Shown here: piece after piece, positions 5,197-5,604 of the stretch
Numbering within the stretch: the first letter of the stretch is position 1
How the letters are laid out: each line of letters begins with the position of its first letter
NCBI GenBank assembly: GCA_023392185.1
Contig: JAEVZP010000143.1
Location: forward strand, 1 to 5,604
Reading direction: 5' to 3'
Length of the DNA stretch: 5,604 nucleotides
DNA from: Bacteroidota bacterium
GTDB lineage: Bacteria > Bacteroidota > Bacteroidia > Chitinophagales > Chitinophagaceae
Translations under genes and position numbers: made by a program
Notes under the pieces: model-generated
Told to the model about the DNA's origin: nothing
The model's input: only the letters and a program-made list of their open reading frames with translations
Database searches by the model: none

Positions 5197-5604
5197 CTAA
5201 TCTTTAACCTCCGCTGTTGCTTCAGTAGCGGCATTCGTTGCGCTTTCCGGTTTGTAAATCTGCTCCAGCAAAGCAAAAAGTTCGGGGTGCGACTCAGCCA
5301 GATATTCCGGGCGCTGGAAATAATACTCTGACACAACGGCCAGAAACTCAGCCTCATTGCGCCCGCCATAATCATTGATGTCCCGGTCTTTTCCGGAACG
5401 GATGTCGTGGATGGCCTGTTGCACATGCCCGAGCCAGGGGCCGGCCAACTCCGGCGGCAGCAGGGCTTCGGGGATACCATCGACCGCACCATCGGCCTTG
5501 TCGATCAGGTGCACAAATTCATGAATCGCCGTATTGCCCCGTCCCTGCTGTTCGAAACCGGTGCGCAGCGCGTGCAAACCAATCACCATCAGGCGGTTCA
5601 GAAC
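5197..5604 (-). CDS. M90/MtfA-like zinc metallopeptidase, C-terminal part (truncated by window edge)
   Basis: The minus-strand frame is open from the window edge (first codons VLNRLMVIGLHALR) to the TAG at 5197, giving 135 residues of the C-terminal part. The family includes E. coli MtfA, a zinc aminopeptidase that binds the Mlc repressor. The zinc motif HEFVH (coded at 5509-5523) is followed by LIDKADGAVDGIPEALLP, as in this family. The downstream stretch GGRNEAEFLAVVSEYYFQRP contains the expected third zinc ligand, the Glu of EAEF (about 5347-5349). DRDINDYGG and HPELFALLEQIYKP also fit. The tail (about the last 17 residues) is a low-complexity Ala/Thr/Glu stretch. The Met codon at 5589 is internal, since conserved sequence continues upstream of it; the real start is outside the window. 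No signal peptide or membrane segment can be judged. Activity looks intact; the substrate is unknown. Confidence 0.9.
   Translation of the reverse strand, partial: VLNRLMVIGLHALRTGFEQQGRGNTAIHEFVHLIDKADGAVDGIPEALLPPELAGPWLGHVQQAIHDIRSGKDRDINDYGGRNEAEFLAVVSEYYFQRPEYLAESHPELFALLEQIYKPESATNAATEATAEVKD

Overview
The window looks like chromosomal DNA from a member of the Bacteroidota, possibly a Chitinophagaceae/Cytophagales-type organism of medium GC content. Several things point there. Three upstream regions carry exact matches to the Bacteroidota -7 promoter element TAnnTTTG. The starts lack strong Shine-Dalgarno sites. The protein families also fit: a DUF4476 secreted protein, a lipoprotein with an FFAGC lipobox, and an aspartyl-tRNA synthetase of the MYRxHTCGEL type. 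No rRNA, tRNA, CRISPR array, insertion sequence or phage gene is visible.

Layout from left to right. Positions 1-380 (minus) hold the N-terminal fifth of aspS, cut by the window edge. A short divergent promoter region (381-512) separates it from a membrane PAP2-type phosphatase (513-1118, plus). The phosphatase overlaps tail-to-tail by 21 bp with a secreted DUF4476 protein (1098-1805, minus). Then comes a 260-bp intergenic stretch ending in a clear intrinsic terminator (about 2003-2039, minus). That terminator closes a two-gene minus-strand unit: an outer-membrane beta-barrel protein (3699-4487) followed 25 bp later by a large, very aromatic-rich surface lipoprotein (2066-3673). The unit has its own exact -7 element (4509-4516) and a striking inverted repeat (4537-4558) where an operator could sit. 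On the right are a DUF4385 protein (4678-5181, plus) and, 15 bp beyond its stop, the C-terminal part of an M90/MtfA-like zinc peptidase (5197-5604, minus, N-terminus outside the window).

Most genes are conserved single-gene units. The part most likely to be an undescribed system is the beta-barrel plus lipoprotein pair, which has its own promoter, possible operator and terminator. Its lipoprotein combines a teneurin/CILP-like beta-sandwich with a C-terminal half full of Trp and Tyr, including four consecutive Trp. A second signal crosses gene boundaries: the palindrome TTCCGGAA occurs five times, far above chance for an 8-mer in 5.6 kb.
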